Origin: Bacteroidia bacterium
GTDB lineage: Bacteria; Bacteroidota; Bacteroidia; Cytophagales; Cyclobacteriaceae
Length of the DNA: 11,413 nt
NCBI GenBank assembly: GCA_025356795.1
Contig: JANXRR010000599.1
Coordinates: 1-11,413, forward strand
Direction of reading: 5' to 3'
The notes under the pieces are model-generated. The model did not search any database. It was not told the origin of the DNA and worked only from the letters and a program-made list of their open reading frames with translations. Within the stretch, counting starts at the first letter, position 1, and every line of letters begins with the position of its first letter. Positions 1-5,930 of the stretch are shown one piece after another. The position numbers and the translations under genes were made by a program.

Positions 1-60
1 TCTGTAAACGGTAAAGTGACAAAAGTAAAGGCACGCGATTTGAAGTCTACCAAAACTTGA
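1..60 (+). CDS. C-terminal end of an unidentified gene (partial)
   Basis: Frame 1 is open from the window edge and ends with TGA at 58-60, giving a 19-residue lysine-rich tail (SVNGKVTKVKARDLKSTKT). It would converge on thiL, whose stop lies 34 nt further on, which is a natural arrangement for a gene end. The fragment is too short to assign a family, and a chance open frame of this length cannot be excluded. The 34-nt gap (61-94) is A/T-rich and holds no clear terminator. Confidence 0.35.
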   Translation, partial: SVNGKVTKVKARDLKSTKT

Positions 61-94
61 AATCAAGTTATCGCAATAAAAAAAGATAAGCTTT

Positions 95-1123
95 TCAAAA
101 ATGCTTCCACCCCTGTGCCTGAATTGGCACTATTGTTCCCGCCTTTGAAATCAATATATTTTGTGTTGAATTCTCATGCGTATGGCCAATAAAATGAATA
201 TCGGGATGGTTCTTTACTTTTTCAAAATCAAGCTGATTGATTGTGAACAACAGCTCATAATCTTCACCTCCATTCATGGCTATTACAATGGGGTCTAGTT
301 TAAATTCAAGAGCTGTATCAAAGGTGTTATTATCGATAGGAATTTTATCTTCAAATAATTTTATCCCAACATTAGACGCTTTGCTAAGATGTAACACTTC
401 CGAAGCCAATCCATCTGAAATATCAATCATTGAAGTGGGCACAATATTTAAGTCTGCGAGTTCATGGATAATATCCATGCGTGCTTCAGGCTTGAGTTGC
501 CTGCCTACCACATACTCATGGTTTTCTAAATCCGGTTGAGCTGCGGGGTTATCGATGAAGACTTTTTTTTCACGCACCAACACTTGCAAGCCCATATATG
601 CTCCACCCAAATCGCCCGTCACACAAATAATATCATTTACTTTTGCTCCGTTACGGTAAGAAATCCTTTCTCTTTTAGCTCTTCCTATCACACTAATGGC
701 TAGCACTAGACCAGAAGATGAGGCCGTTGTATCGCCCCCCACTAAGTCTACATTATAATTTTCGCAGGCTGCGCGAATGCCTTCATACAAGAGCTCAACA
801 GCTTCCACCGAAAACCGATTACTTAACCCTAGGCCAATGGTTATTTGCTCTGGTGTACCATTCATGGCCGCAATGTCACTCACGTTTACTGCCACCGCCT
901 TATAACCTAAATGTTGCAAAGGCATATATGAGAGATCGAAGTGAATACCTTCGAGAAGAATATCGGTAGAGAGCAGCACACAATCATTGCCAGCATCTAT
1001 CACTGCTGCATCATCGCCAATGCCCACAAGAGAAGAGGCGTTTCTTAAAGAAACGTTGTGTTTAATTTTATTTATCAACCCAAACTCGCCAAGCTGGGCA
1101 ATTTCTGATCGTGTGTCTGCCAT
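95..1123 (-). CDS. thiL: Thiamine-monophosphate kinase ThiL
   Basis: ThiL phosphorylates thiamine monophosphate to thiamine diphosphate with ATP, the last step of cofactor synthesis, in the cytoplasm. The 342-residue product has the family motifs in order: GIGDDAAV (34-41), TDILLEGIHF (53-62), NVSDIAAM (80-87), GGDTT (129-133), TGDLGGA (169-175), DISDGL (234-239) and GGEDYEL (285-291). The aspartates in these motifs bind Mg and nucleotide in this PurM-like fold. Length is normal for the family. I chose the ATG at 1121-1123 because ThiL proteins begin close to the R-x-E-I-x-x-L-G-E-F-G-L-I motif; an in-frame ATG 8 codons upstream (1147) would add MPFTFLQH. A TACTTTTG -7 element lies at 1145-1152. 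No TPP riboswitch CTGAGA motif is seen upstream. The gene follows mce on the same strand after 157 nt. Confidence 0.95.
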   Translation of the reverse strand: MADTRSEIAQLGEFGLINKIKHNVSLRNASSLVGIGDDAAVIDAGNDCVLLSTDILLEGIHFDLSYMPLQHLGYKAVAVNVSDIAAMNGTPEQITIGLGLSNRFSVEAVELLYEGIRAACENYNVDLVGGDTTASSSGLVLAISVIGRAKRERISYRNGAKVNDIICVTGDLGGAYMGLQVLVREKKVFIDNPAAQPDLENHEYVVGRQLKPEARMDIIHELADLNIVPTSMIDISDGLASEVLHLSKASNVGIKLFEDKIPIDNNTFDTALEFKLDPIVIAMNGGEDYELLFTINQLDFEKVKNHPDIHFIGHTHENSTQNILISKAGTIVPIQAQGWKHF

Positions 1124-1144
1124 GTGTTGTAAAAAAGTGAAAGG

Positions 1145-1180
1145 CAAAAGTAAGAGTATTAAAGGTTCTTGGTACTCTTA
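1145..1180 (-). promoter_or_regulatory. Possible thiL promoter overlapped by an inverted repeat
   Basis: On the minus strand 1152-1145 reads TACTTTTG, an exact match to the Bacteroidota -7 consensus TAnnTTTG, 21 nt before the chosen thiL start. No TTTG is found at the -33 spacing. A perfect 8-bp inverted repeat, TAAGAGTA (1151-1158) and TACTCTTA (1173-1180) with 14 nt between, overlaps the edge of the -7 box and covers the -33 position. It could be an operator, or an mRNA hairpin if transcription comes from mce. It has no good T-tract on either side, so a terminator is less likely. Confidence 0.4.
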
Positions 1181-1221
1181 TGTATAACATTAAGTATAGT
1201 ATGGTCTTGTTTAAATTGATA

Positions 1222-1276
1222 TTTTGCCTTTTTAAAGAAAAATAAAAAGCAAAAACCCAAAGCATAGTTATAACTA
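1222..1276. repeat. A/T-rich hairpin and 12-bp palindrome after mce
   Basis: The gap after the mce stop holds a perfect palindrome TAGTTATAACTA at 1265-1276. Beyond it is an 11-bp inverted repeat, TTTTGC-C-TTTTT (1222-1233, one bulged C) with AAAAAGCAAAA (1244-1254), around a 10-nt loop. The stem has only two G:C pairs, so it would be a weak intrinsic terminator for mce at best. In such A/T-rich DNA some symmetry is expected by chance. Confidence 0.3.
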
Positions 1277-1280
1277 CTGT

Positions 1281-1679
1281 TTAAGTACTTTGACATAATT
1301 CCACCAACACACCATTCGTGGTTTTTGGGTGTAGAAAGCAAATCAGTTTCCCATCCGCCCCTGTTTTAGGTTGATTACTTAATGGGGTAAAGTTATTAGC
1401 GGCATATTCAACCATGCTTTGTTGAATATCTTTTACCTCAAAAGCCAAATGATGAACGCCTTCTCCTTTTTTTTCAATAAATTTTGCTATGGGTGAATCT
1501 GCGCGAGTAGCTTCGAGTAATTCGATTTTAACATCCCCAATCATAAAGAAAGAAGTGCGCACACCTTCCGACTCCACTTCTTCAATTTTGTAGTGCTCTT
1601 TTCCCAAAAGTTTCGCGAATAGTTTGTTCGATTCTTCTAAGCTTTTTACAGCTATGCCAATGTGCTCCAATTTTTCCAT
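1281..1679 (-). CDS. mce: Methylmalonyl-CoA epimerase
   Basis: This enzyme interconverts (2R)- and (2S)-methylmalonyl-CoA, linking propionyl-CoA carboxylase and the B12-dependent methylmalonyl-CoA mutase. The 132-residue protein is a glyoxalase/VOC-fold member of normal length. It opens with the paired-beta motif HIGIAV. The expected metal ligands are His6, Glu53 (in KIELLE), His76 or His77 (in GVHHLAFEV) and Glu127 (in GVLVEL). The KTGADGKLICFLHPKTTNG segment (about 105-123) is typical of bacterial epimerases. The start is unambiguous because HIGIAV begins at residue 6. No mutase subunit gene is in the window, so the functional partner is encoded elsewhere. The gene is divergent from the 140-residue hypothetical gene (83-nt spacer). 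Confusion with another VOC enzyme is possible but unlikely given the motif set. Confidence 0.93.
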   Translation of the reverse strand: MEKLEHIGIAVKSLEESNKLFAKLLGKEHYKIEEVESEGVRTSFFMIGDVKIELLEATRADSPIAKFIEKKGEGVHHLAFEVKDIQQSMVEYAANNFTPLSNQPKTGADGKLICFLHPKTTNGVLVELCQST

Positions 1680-1762
1680 GACTTTACATTAACTTGATTT
1701 TGTTAATTTTACAGGGAAGATGGGAAACTTTTTCTCGTTCCCATAAGATTAGCAACATAAAT
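1680..1762. promoter_or_regulatory. Divergent intergenic region, mce / hypothetical
   Basis: This 83-nt spacer must hold the promoters or leaders of both genes. I found no match to TAnnTTTG on either strand. Two small symmetric elements are present: TTAAC/GTTAA (1689-1693 and 1702-1706), and a 7-bp stem ATGGGAA/TTCCCAT (1720-1726 and 1738-1744) with an 11-nt loop. The second would form a leader hairpin 18 nt before the plus-strand start codon. Confidence 0.3.
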
Positions 1763-2185
1763 ATGCCTAAAGTAATGACGGAAACCTTCAGCGATTTACA
1801 TGTTGAAGCCGCGCGCATTCAACAGCAAATTAAGGATTACTTGGGCGTGCGCACAAGCGACCTTATTTTTGAATACAGTCTTCAAGATGGTAAAACCAAG
1901 CTAGACCTTATTACCATTAACCCCAGGCATAGTCAATCATTTTTGTTCCATTCAGAAAAAGGATTTGACAAAGTAGAGGCGTTGAAGAAAATGTGGGATT
2001 ACGTCAAAAATTTTAAAGAAAAAGAAAATTCATATACTATTCAGTGGGTAACAAAAAGCGATAGCGAGTTGCATACCTCGTATTTCAGGGCAAGCAATAT
2101 TTTAGATGCTTTAGAGAAATTGTATTATGGCCGCGATAGGAACACAATTACGGTTTTTAGTGTTGTATTGAATCCGGTATCATAA
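1763..2185 (+). CDS. Hypothetical protein, 140 aa, predicted mixed alpha/beta
   Basis: I do not recognise this protein. It begins at the ATG at 1763; the frame is open further upstream but without a better start, and a second ATG lies 4 codons inside. There is no signal peptide or membrane segment, so it is probably cytoplasmic. By eye it has an N-terminal amphipathic helix (about 7-27), two strands with a hairpin (about 33-52), a helix (about 67-86), a strand containing Y-T-I-Q-W (about 90-97), the segment HTSYFRA (104-110), a helix (about 112-122) and a final strand (about 128-137). This compact layout and normal codon use indicate a real, folded protein. A 9-bp inverted repeat that includes the stop codon separates it from the downstream iron-sulfur carrier gene by 87 nt. 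Function cannot be inferred from context. Confidence 0.75.
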   Translation: MPKVMTETFSDLHVEAARIQQQIKDYLGVRTSDLIFEYSLQDGKTKLDLITINPRHSQSFLFHSEKGFDKVEALKKMWDYVKNFKEKENSYTIQWVTKSDSELHTSYFRASNILDALEKLYYGRDRNTITVFSVVLNPVS

Positions 2186-2224
2186 AACAACCATGGTCAA
2201 TTAAGTTTTATCAAAGTTGTTTTA
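2183..2224 (+). terminator. Weak terminator-like hairpin after the hypothetical gene
   Basis: A perfect 9-bp inverted repeat, TAAAACAAC (2183-2191, including the TAA stop) and GTTGTTTTA (2216-2224), encloses a 24-nt loop. The ascending arm is A-rich and the descending arm ends in TTTTA, as in a bidirectional A/T terminator. The large loop and only two G:C pairs make it weak, so read-through into the Fe-S carrier gene is possible. Confidence 0.35.
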
Positions 2225-2272
2225 GGCAAAGGAAAAAGGAAATTTCAGGTTCAATTTTTTAACACGAAGAAA

Positions 2273-2599
2273 ATGATTCAAGTAACAGATAAAGCAAAAG
2301 AGAAATTGATGGTACTTCGCTTAGAAGATGGCCGCACCGAAAACCACAATGTGCGTGTGTCTGTGAAAGGCGGGGGCTGCTCTGGTTTGATGTACGATCT
2401 TGGTTTTGACGATACTATAAAACCAGCAGATCAGATTTTTGAAGATAAAGGCATTAAAATCCTTGTTGACAAAAAAAGCTTGCTTTACTTGTTAGGAACA
2501 ACCCTTGATTTTTCGGATGGATTAAATGGCAAGGGATTTCAATTTATAAATCCTAATGCAAGTCGCACCTGTGGCTGTGGTGAGAGCTTCGCGGTTTAA
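2273..2599 (+). CDS. A-type iron-sulfur cluster carrier (IscA/SufA/ErpA family)
   Basis: A-type carriers hold and deliver Fe-S clusters to target apoproteins. The 108-residue protein has the HesB-like fold and the three invariant cysteines: Cys36 in GGGCSGL, and Cys100 and Cys102 in the C-terminal C-G-C-G-E-S-F motif. The G-F-x-F-x-N-P-N segment (88-95) before the final cysteines is also typical. Length and the N-terminal I-x-V-T-x-x-A start are normal, so the ATG at 2273 is secure. The sequence alone does not decide between IscA, SufA and ErpA. No other isc or suf gene is adjacent, so it is an orphan copy here. It lies 87 nt behind the hypothetical gene and converges on the RidA-family gene. 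Confidence 0.93.
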   Translation: MIQVTDKAKEKLMVLRLEDGRTENHNVRVSVKGGGCSGLMYDLGFDDTIKPADQIFEDKGIKILVDKKSLLYLLGTTLDFSDGLNGKGFQFINPNASRTCGCGESFAV

Positions 2600-2704
2600 A
2601 ATTTAAGTAGCGATAAATCGAGAACAAAACCATTTATTAATCTTTCTCCTACTATCTTTTTATCGAAACCTTGTACCTTCTCTACACGGGTATTATCCAT
2701 CCTA

Positions 2705-2734
2705 AATATAGCTTGCCTAAATATCAAGCTAGTT
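2705..2734. terminator. Terminator-like hairpin between convergent Fe-S carrier and RidA genes
   Basis: A perfect 7-bp inverted repeat, TAGCTTG (2709-2715) and CAAGCTA (2725-2731) with a 9-nt loop, lies directly after the RidA-family stop codon on the minus strand. The T-runs on both sides are short (TATTTA and GTTTA), so this is a weak but well placed candidate for both converging transcripts. The rest of the 134-nt gap (2600-2708) shows nothing convincing beyond a 34-codon minus-strand frame described among the findings. Confidence 0.4.
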
Positions 2735-3159
2735 TAGCTGCCTAATTCAACCACAGCAATACATTTCAACTCAACAGCAATAGGCGTTGGCAGCGCATTC
2801 ACTTCAACAGTAGTTCGGCATGGCTGATTTTCTTTAAAATACTCCGAATAAATTCTATTGAACGTTGCAAAATCGCTTTTCATATTAGTAAGGAAGACAG
2901 TAACATCTACCATATTTTCCCACTTCGACCCGGAAGCTTCTAAAATCAACCTTACGTTTTTAAAAACGGAATGGCATTGTGCTTCTATATCGTAACTAGT
3001 AATTGCACCCTGTGCGCTTAAGGTAACTCCCGGTATTTCTTTAGACCCCCTTTTACGAGGCCCCACTCCCGAAAGAAAAAGCAAGTTGCCCACCCTCTTT
3101 GCGTGGGGATATGTTCCTATGGGCTCGGGTGCTTGATCTGATAAAATAGTAGTTGGCAT
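2734..3159 (-). CDS. RidA (YjgF/YER057c/UK114) family protein, possible 2-aminomuconate deaminase-like
   Basis: Rid proteins hydrolyse reactive enamines and imines to the keto acid and ammonia. The 141-residue product has the family core: LFLSG (27-31), DIEAQCHSVFKNVRLIL (57-73), V-D-V-T-V-F-L-T-N-M (84-93), and RTTVEV (115-120), where Arg115 is the conserved carboxylate-binding residue, followed by V-E-L-K-C-I-A-V with Glu130. The insert G-P-R-K-R-G-x-K-E-I-P-G-V (33-45) and the slightly greater length resemble the 2-aminomuconate deaminase branch of tryptophan/kynurenine degradation; this is my impression, not an alignment. I chose the ATG at 3159, 1 nt after the DUF4198 stop; an ATG at 3174 would add MGLNN and overlap that gene by 14 nt. 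It is the last gene of the aminopeptidase/DUF4198/RidA set. Confidence 0.88.
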   Translation of the reverse strand: MPTTILSDQAPEPIGTYPHAKRVGNLLFLSGVGPRKRGSKEIPGVTLSAQGAITSYDIEAQCHSVFKNVRLILEASGSKWENMVDVTVFLTNMKSDFATFNRIYSEYFKENQPCRTTVEVNALPTPIAVELKCIAVVELGS

Positions 3160-3160
3160 A

Positions 3161-3985
3161 TTATTCAATCCCAAAAACTAAACTACTCCACAAACTATGG
3201 TATTGCGAGGTGGGCAAATCTCCTGAAATCATTTTTACAGTACTTACCATCCAGGCACCTCTGGTGCTAATGGGAAACTTAATTGTTCCGTCATTTTCGG
3301 TGTAGCTATTTTGAAGAAAAGTTGTGTTGTTTAAACGGCTCCAAATTTTTACGAGTGCGTGAGGCAACGGCTTGCCTTCAAACAGAATAATGCATTCAAG
3401 ATAATCGCCTGATTTTAAGGAGTACGGATTTATCTTAGGAATAATCTCGATCCTAAAACCAACATTCTTTTTATAAGTATCATCTGGCTGCTCACCGGCC
3501 TGAAGAAGGAGTTTTGTAAATCTTGTATAATTTTCTTTTGAAGGCTTATCAAGTTGGTTTTTCTTTTTGCGCTCATTTAAAATATTATCGAGGCCATCAT
3601 CCTTTAAATATTCATTAAACTTTTCGGCTGCCAGTTCAATGTAAGCGGCATTGCTTTTCATAGCGAATAAATGAGTTCCCTCAGATCGCAATTTTTCAAC
3701 CAATCGAAATCCCTTTACATTCTTTACTTGAGATGCTAAATCAATTTTGGAAGTAGCAGTGTACCATTCTAACAATTCGACTTTGTGTTTTTTTAAATCC
3801 CATTGTTCACCGGTAAAACTTTCGCCCACCATAAAATCGATGGAGGCATCTTCATCTATTTTATATTTAAACTTTATCGGCTGCAGCCAAAACTCATGCG
3901 CTTGCATGGCAACGGAGAATGCCATAAGTAAAAGGAATGATACGGCTTTCCTTTTTGGGGAATTCAAAAATCTCTTATCGAACAT
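3161..3985 (-). CDS. Exported DUF4198-family protein
   Basis: The 274-residue protein has a signal peptide (basic residues 4-13, hydrophobic 14-26) with a likely signal peptidase I site after Met-Gln-Ala29. The mature protein would then start H-E-F-W-L-Q-P, the usual opening of DUF4198 proteins. The C-terminal part contains G-K-P-L-P-H-A-L-V-K-I and a T-E-N-D-G-T-I-K-F-P segment with G-A-W, the carboxypeptidase-regulatory/Ig-like strands typical of the family. DUF4198 proteins are periplasmic or cell-surface and often discussed with metal uptake; the substrate here is unknown. I chose the ATG at 3985 because GAGG sits 5 nt upstream, a rare good Shine-Dalgarno in this window. The ATG at 4003 would add MLNEVR and overlap the aminopeptidase gene. 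It lies 7 nt after that gene and 1 nt before the RidA gene. Confidence 0.82.
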   Translation of the reverse strand: MFDKRFLNSPKRKAVSFLLLMAFSVAMQAHEFWLQPIKFKYKIDEDASIDFMVGESFTGEQWDLKKHKVELLEWYTATSKIDLASQVKNVKGFRLVEKLRSEGTHLFAMKSNAAYIELAAEKFNEYLKDDGLDNILNERKKKNQLDKPSKENYTRFTKLLLQAGEQPDDTYKKNVGFRIEIIPKINPYSLKSGDYLECIILFEGKPLPHALVKIWSRLNNTTFLQNSYTENDGTIKFPISTRGAWMVSTVKMISGDLPTSQYHSLWSSLVFGIE

Positions 3986-3992
3986 TCTTACC

Positions 3993-5291
3993 TCATTTAA
4001 CATTCATCAACTCTTCAATTTCTTCAGCTTCTATGGGAATGTCTTTCATTAAATCCACATTCTTACTCTTTTCTACCACAAAGTTATTTTCTAATCGAAT
4101 GCCAAAACCTTCTGCTTTAATATAAATGCCCGGTTCAATAGTCCAAACAGAACCCAGTTGAACTTTCTCATACATGTTGCCCACATCGTGCACATCCAAC
4201 CCTAGCATGTGACCCGTGCCATGATAGAAATACTTTTTGAAAGCGGGATTATCCGGTTTCTGATTTTTTATGTCAGTCTTATCAATCAATTTTAGTTTTA
4301 GGAGCTCGCTTTGCATCAACTTCTCAACTTCCTTATGGTAATCAAAATATACCACGGATGGCCTCAATATTTTCGCTGCTTCTCTATGGATTTTTAGGAC
4401 TGAATTATACACTTCCTTTTGACGTTTCGTAAACCTTCCATTTACTGGAATGGTGCGTGTGAGGTCAGCATTGTAATTGGCATATTCAGCCGCTACATCA
4501 AGCAACAGCAGATCGCCATCTTTACACACCTGATTGTTTTGAATGTAATGCAATATAATAGAGTTAGCCCCAGAGGCAATGATGGGCGTGTAAGCAAATC
4601 CTTTGGATCCATTTCTAATAAACTCATGAATGTATTCGGCCTCAATCTCATATTCGGCAACGCCCGCCTTAGTGAATTTCAATACTCTTCTAAAACCCAA
4701 CTCGGTAATATCACAGGCTTTTTGAAGAAGTTCAATTTCACGTTTTTCCTTACTTCTTCGTAAAACTGAAACAAGCGGGGCTGCGCGCTCATATTTATGC
4801 AATGGGTATTTTGCTTTACACCAATCAATAAACCGGGCATCACGACTTTCAACGATCACATCAGAACGATAATGTTCATTCGTATTTAGATACACACACT
4901 CAACTCCGCCCATTACCATCATGTGATGGAATAGCTTATGAAATTCTGATAGCCAAACAACAGTCTCAATACCTGAAATATCTTTTGCCTCTTGCTTTGT
5001 AAGTTTATGGCCTTCCCATTTTTCAAGCAGCTCGTTGGGTTCACGCAGCAATAAAACTTCGCGATATTTTTTATCTGGAAACGAAGGGCAAATAACAAGC
5101 AAACTCTCTTCTTGCTCAATGCCAGTTAAATAAAATAAGTCTGAATTTTGTTTGTACCCTAGCGTGCCATCTGCATTAGAAGGCATACTATCATTTGAAT
5201 TAAAAACGGCAATGGCTTCCTTTTGCAGGATGCCGACAAACCTCTTTCTATTATTAGTAAAAAGCTCTTTCCCGATAGGCGAATATCTCAT
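3993..5291 (-). CDS. Xaa-Pro aminopeptidase (aminopeptidase P, M24B)
   Basis: Aminopeptidase P removes N-terminal residues that precede proline, in the cytoplasm. The 432-residue protein has an N-terminal AMP_N domain (about 5-150, with F-Y-L-T-G at 53-57) and a C-terminal pita-bread domain (about 175-425). The dinuclear metal ligands are all visible: Asp265 (LLLLDVAAEY), Asp276 (NADLTRT), His361 (HGTGHMLGLDVHD), Glu386 (TIEPGIYI) and Glu401 (RLENNF). His248 and His368 match the family's catalytic histidines. Length is as in E. coli PepP. The start is supported by the typical opening M-R-Y-S-P-I. It heads a compact set with the DUF4198 and RidA genes. A strong hairpin ends 19 nt before its start codon, so its promoter must lie within or upstream of that hairpin. 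No signal peptide is seen. Confidence 0.95.
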   Translation of the reverse strand: MRYSPIGKELFTNNRKRFVGILQKEAIAVFNSNDSMPSNADGTLGYKQNSDLFYLTGIEQEESLLVICPSFPDKKYREVLLLREPNELLEKWEGHKLTKQEAKDISGIETVVWLSEFHKLFHHMMVMGGVECVYLNTNEHYRSDVIVESRDARFIDWCKAKYPLHKYERAAPLVSVLRRSKEKREIELLQKACDITELGFRRVLKFTKAGVAEYEIEAEYIHEFIRNGSKGFAYTPIIASGANSIILHYIQNNQVCKDGDLLLLDVAAEYANYNADLTRTIPVNGRFTKRQKEVYNSVLKIHREAAKILRPSVVYFDYHKEVEKLMQSELLKLKLIDKTDIKNQKPDNPAFKKYFYHGTGHMLGLDVHDVGNMYEKVQLGSVWTIEPGIYIKAEGFGIRLENNFVVEKSKNVDLMKDIPIEAEEIEELMNVK

Positions 5292-5301
5292 ATGATTGTT
5301 T

Positions 5302-5339
5302 GTAAAATAAAAGCTCCAAGTTAATAAATCTTGGAGCTT
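5302..5339 (-). terminator. Strong rho-independent terminator after the DUF4199-like gene
   Basis: A perfect 10-bp inverted repeat AAGCTCCAAG (5311-5320) and CTTGGAGCTT (5330-5339) encloses a 9-nt A/T loop. On the minus strand it is followed by TTATTTTA, giving with the stem end a proper U-tract. It sits about 30 nt downstream of the DUF4199-like stop. A smaller stem, TTGCC/GGCAA with a 4-nt loop (5351-5364), lies between the stop codon and this hairpin. Because only 19 nt separate the stem from the aminopeptidase start codon, it could also act as a leader attenuator of that operon. Confidence 0.8.
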
Positions 5340-5369
5340 AGTAAATAAGGTTGCCTTCTGGCAAAATCA

Positions 5370-5822
5370 CTATCCCGTTACTTCATCCGTGTTCAAATAA
5401 TTGATTAACACGAAAGTCATAAGCAAACCCAAGAAAAACCCTTCCAAGGCTACGATGAAAGCAATCATGTAAGCATTAAGGTAATGCCCCATAGGTTCAT
5501 GATCGATAACATTTTTTAGCAGGTCAGGATGGGTGTTCATGTATAGAAATAAGAACCCAGCGAAAAGTAGAGAACCCACGGCCGCTGTGGCCACTCCCAC
5601 AGCCAAAGCACGAAAATAATTTAAATGTTGACCGTGAGTTGCTTTAAACTTTTTCAGCGCTAAATAAATGCCTGCAATTTGAATGAGTCCATTGAGGTAT
5701 CGCAACTCGTAGTGCTGCTCAAGTCCAAAAACGCGCATTATAAAAAAATAGATTATGCAGCCACCTGCAATTCTGATTCCGTAATCTTCAGGAATTCTTT
5801 TGGGGTCATTGAATATAATCAT
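5370..5822 (-). CDS. DUF4199-like four-helix membrane protein
   Basis: The 150-residue protein has four predicted membrane segments: about 15-34, 42-57, 71-95 and 116-142, with small cytoplasmic loops. This topology, the length and the A-L-x-V-G-x-x-x-A-x-x-G-S-L-L-F pattern in the third helix fit DUF4199, a family of inner-membrane proteins common in Bacteroidota with no known function. The assignment is by pattern and not certain. A charged loop with H-E-P-M-G-H (108-113) precedes helix 4. The gene diverges from the SRPBCC gene across a 108-nt spacer and is followed by a strong terminator. That terminator suggests it is transcribed apart from the downstream aminopeptidase set. Confidence 0.75.
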   Translation of the reverse strand: MIIFNDPKRIPEDYGIRIAGGCIIYFFIMRVFGLEQHYELRYLNGLIQIAGIYLALKKFKATHGQHLNYFRALAVGVATAAVGSLLFAGFLFLYMNTHPDLLKNVIDHEPMGHYLNAYMIAFIVALEGFFLGLLMTFVLINYLNTDEVTG

Positions 5823-5930
5823 AAAGTTAGGGTTTAGATTTGTACTACAATTTTTGAATTTTAAGAGACAAATGCAATCGTTTGCTTTTATATAATTTAA
5901 TTAACTTCACTTTTTTAAAACCCTACCCTC
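5823..5930. promoter_or_regulatory. Divergent promoter region, DUF4199-like / SRPBCC
   Basis: This A/T-rich 108-nt spacer must contain both promoters. For the plus strand, TTTG at 5853-5856, a 20-nt spacer and ATCGTTTG at 5877-5884 give a partial Bacteroidota promoter (the TTTG half of the -7 box is right, the TA is not). For the minus strand, TGCATTTG (5876-5869) matches the -7 consensus at 5 of the 6 defined bases but has no -33 partner. Both are weak matches. Confidence 0.3.

Noticed and set aside
1124..1280. TPP riboswitch in front of thiL
   Set aside because: No CTGAGA core or matching second element is present on the minus strand in the 157-nt leader, which instead is A/T-rich with a simple inverted repeat.
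2611..2665. Inverted repeat CGATAAA / TTTATCG as a terminator after the Fe-S carrier gene
   Set aside because: The arms are only 7 bp and separated by about 41 nt, so a stable hairpin is unlikely. The compact hairpin at 2709-2731 is a better candidate.
2734..5291. A new metabolic or defence operon formed by the aminopeptidase, DUF4198 and RidA genes
   Set aside because: Tight spacing shows co-transcription, but the three proteins have no evident common pathway and none is typical of defence systems. Only the subfamily question is kept as a finding.
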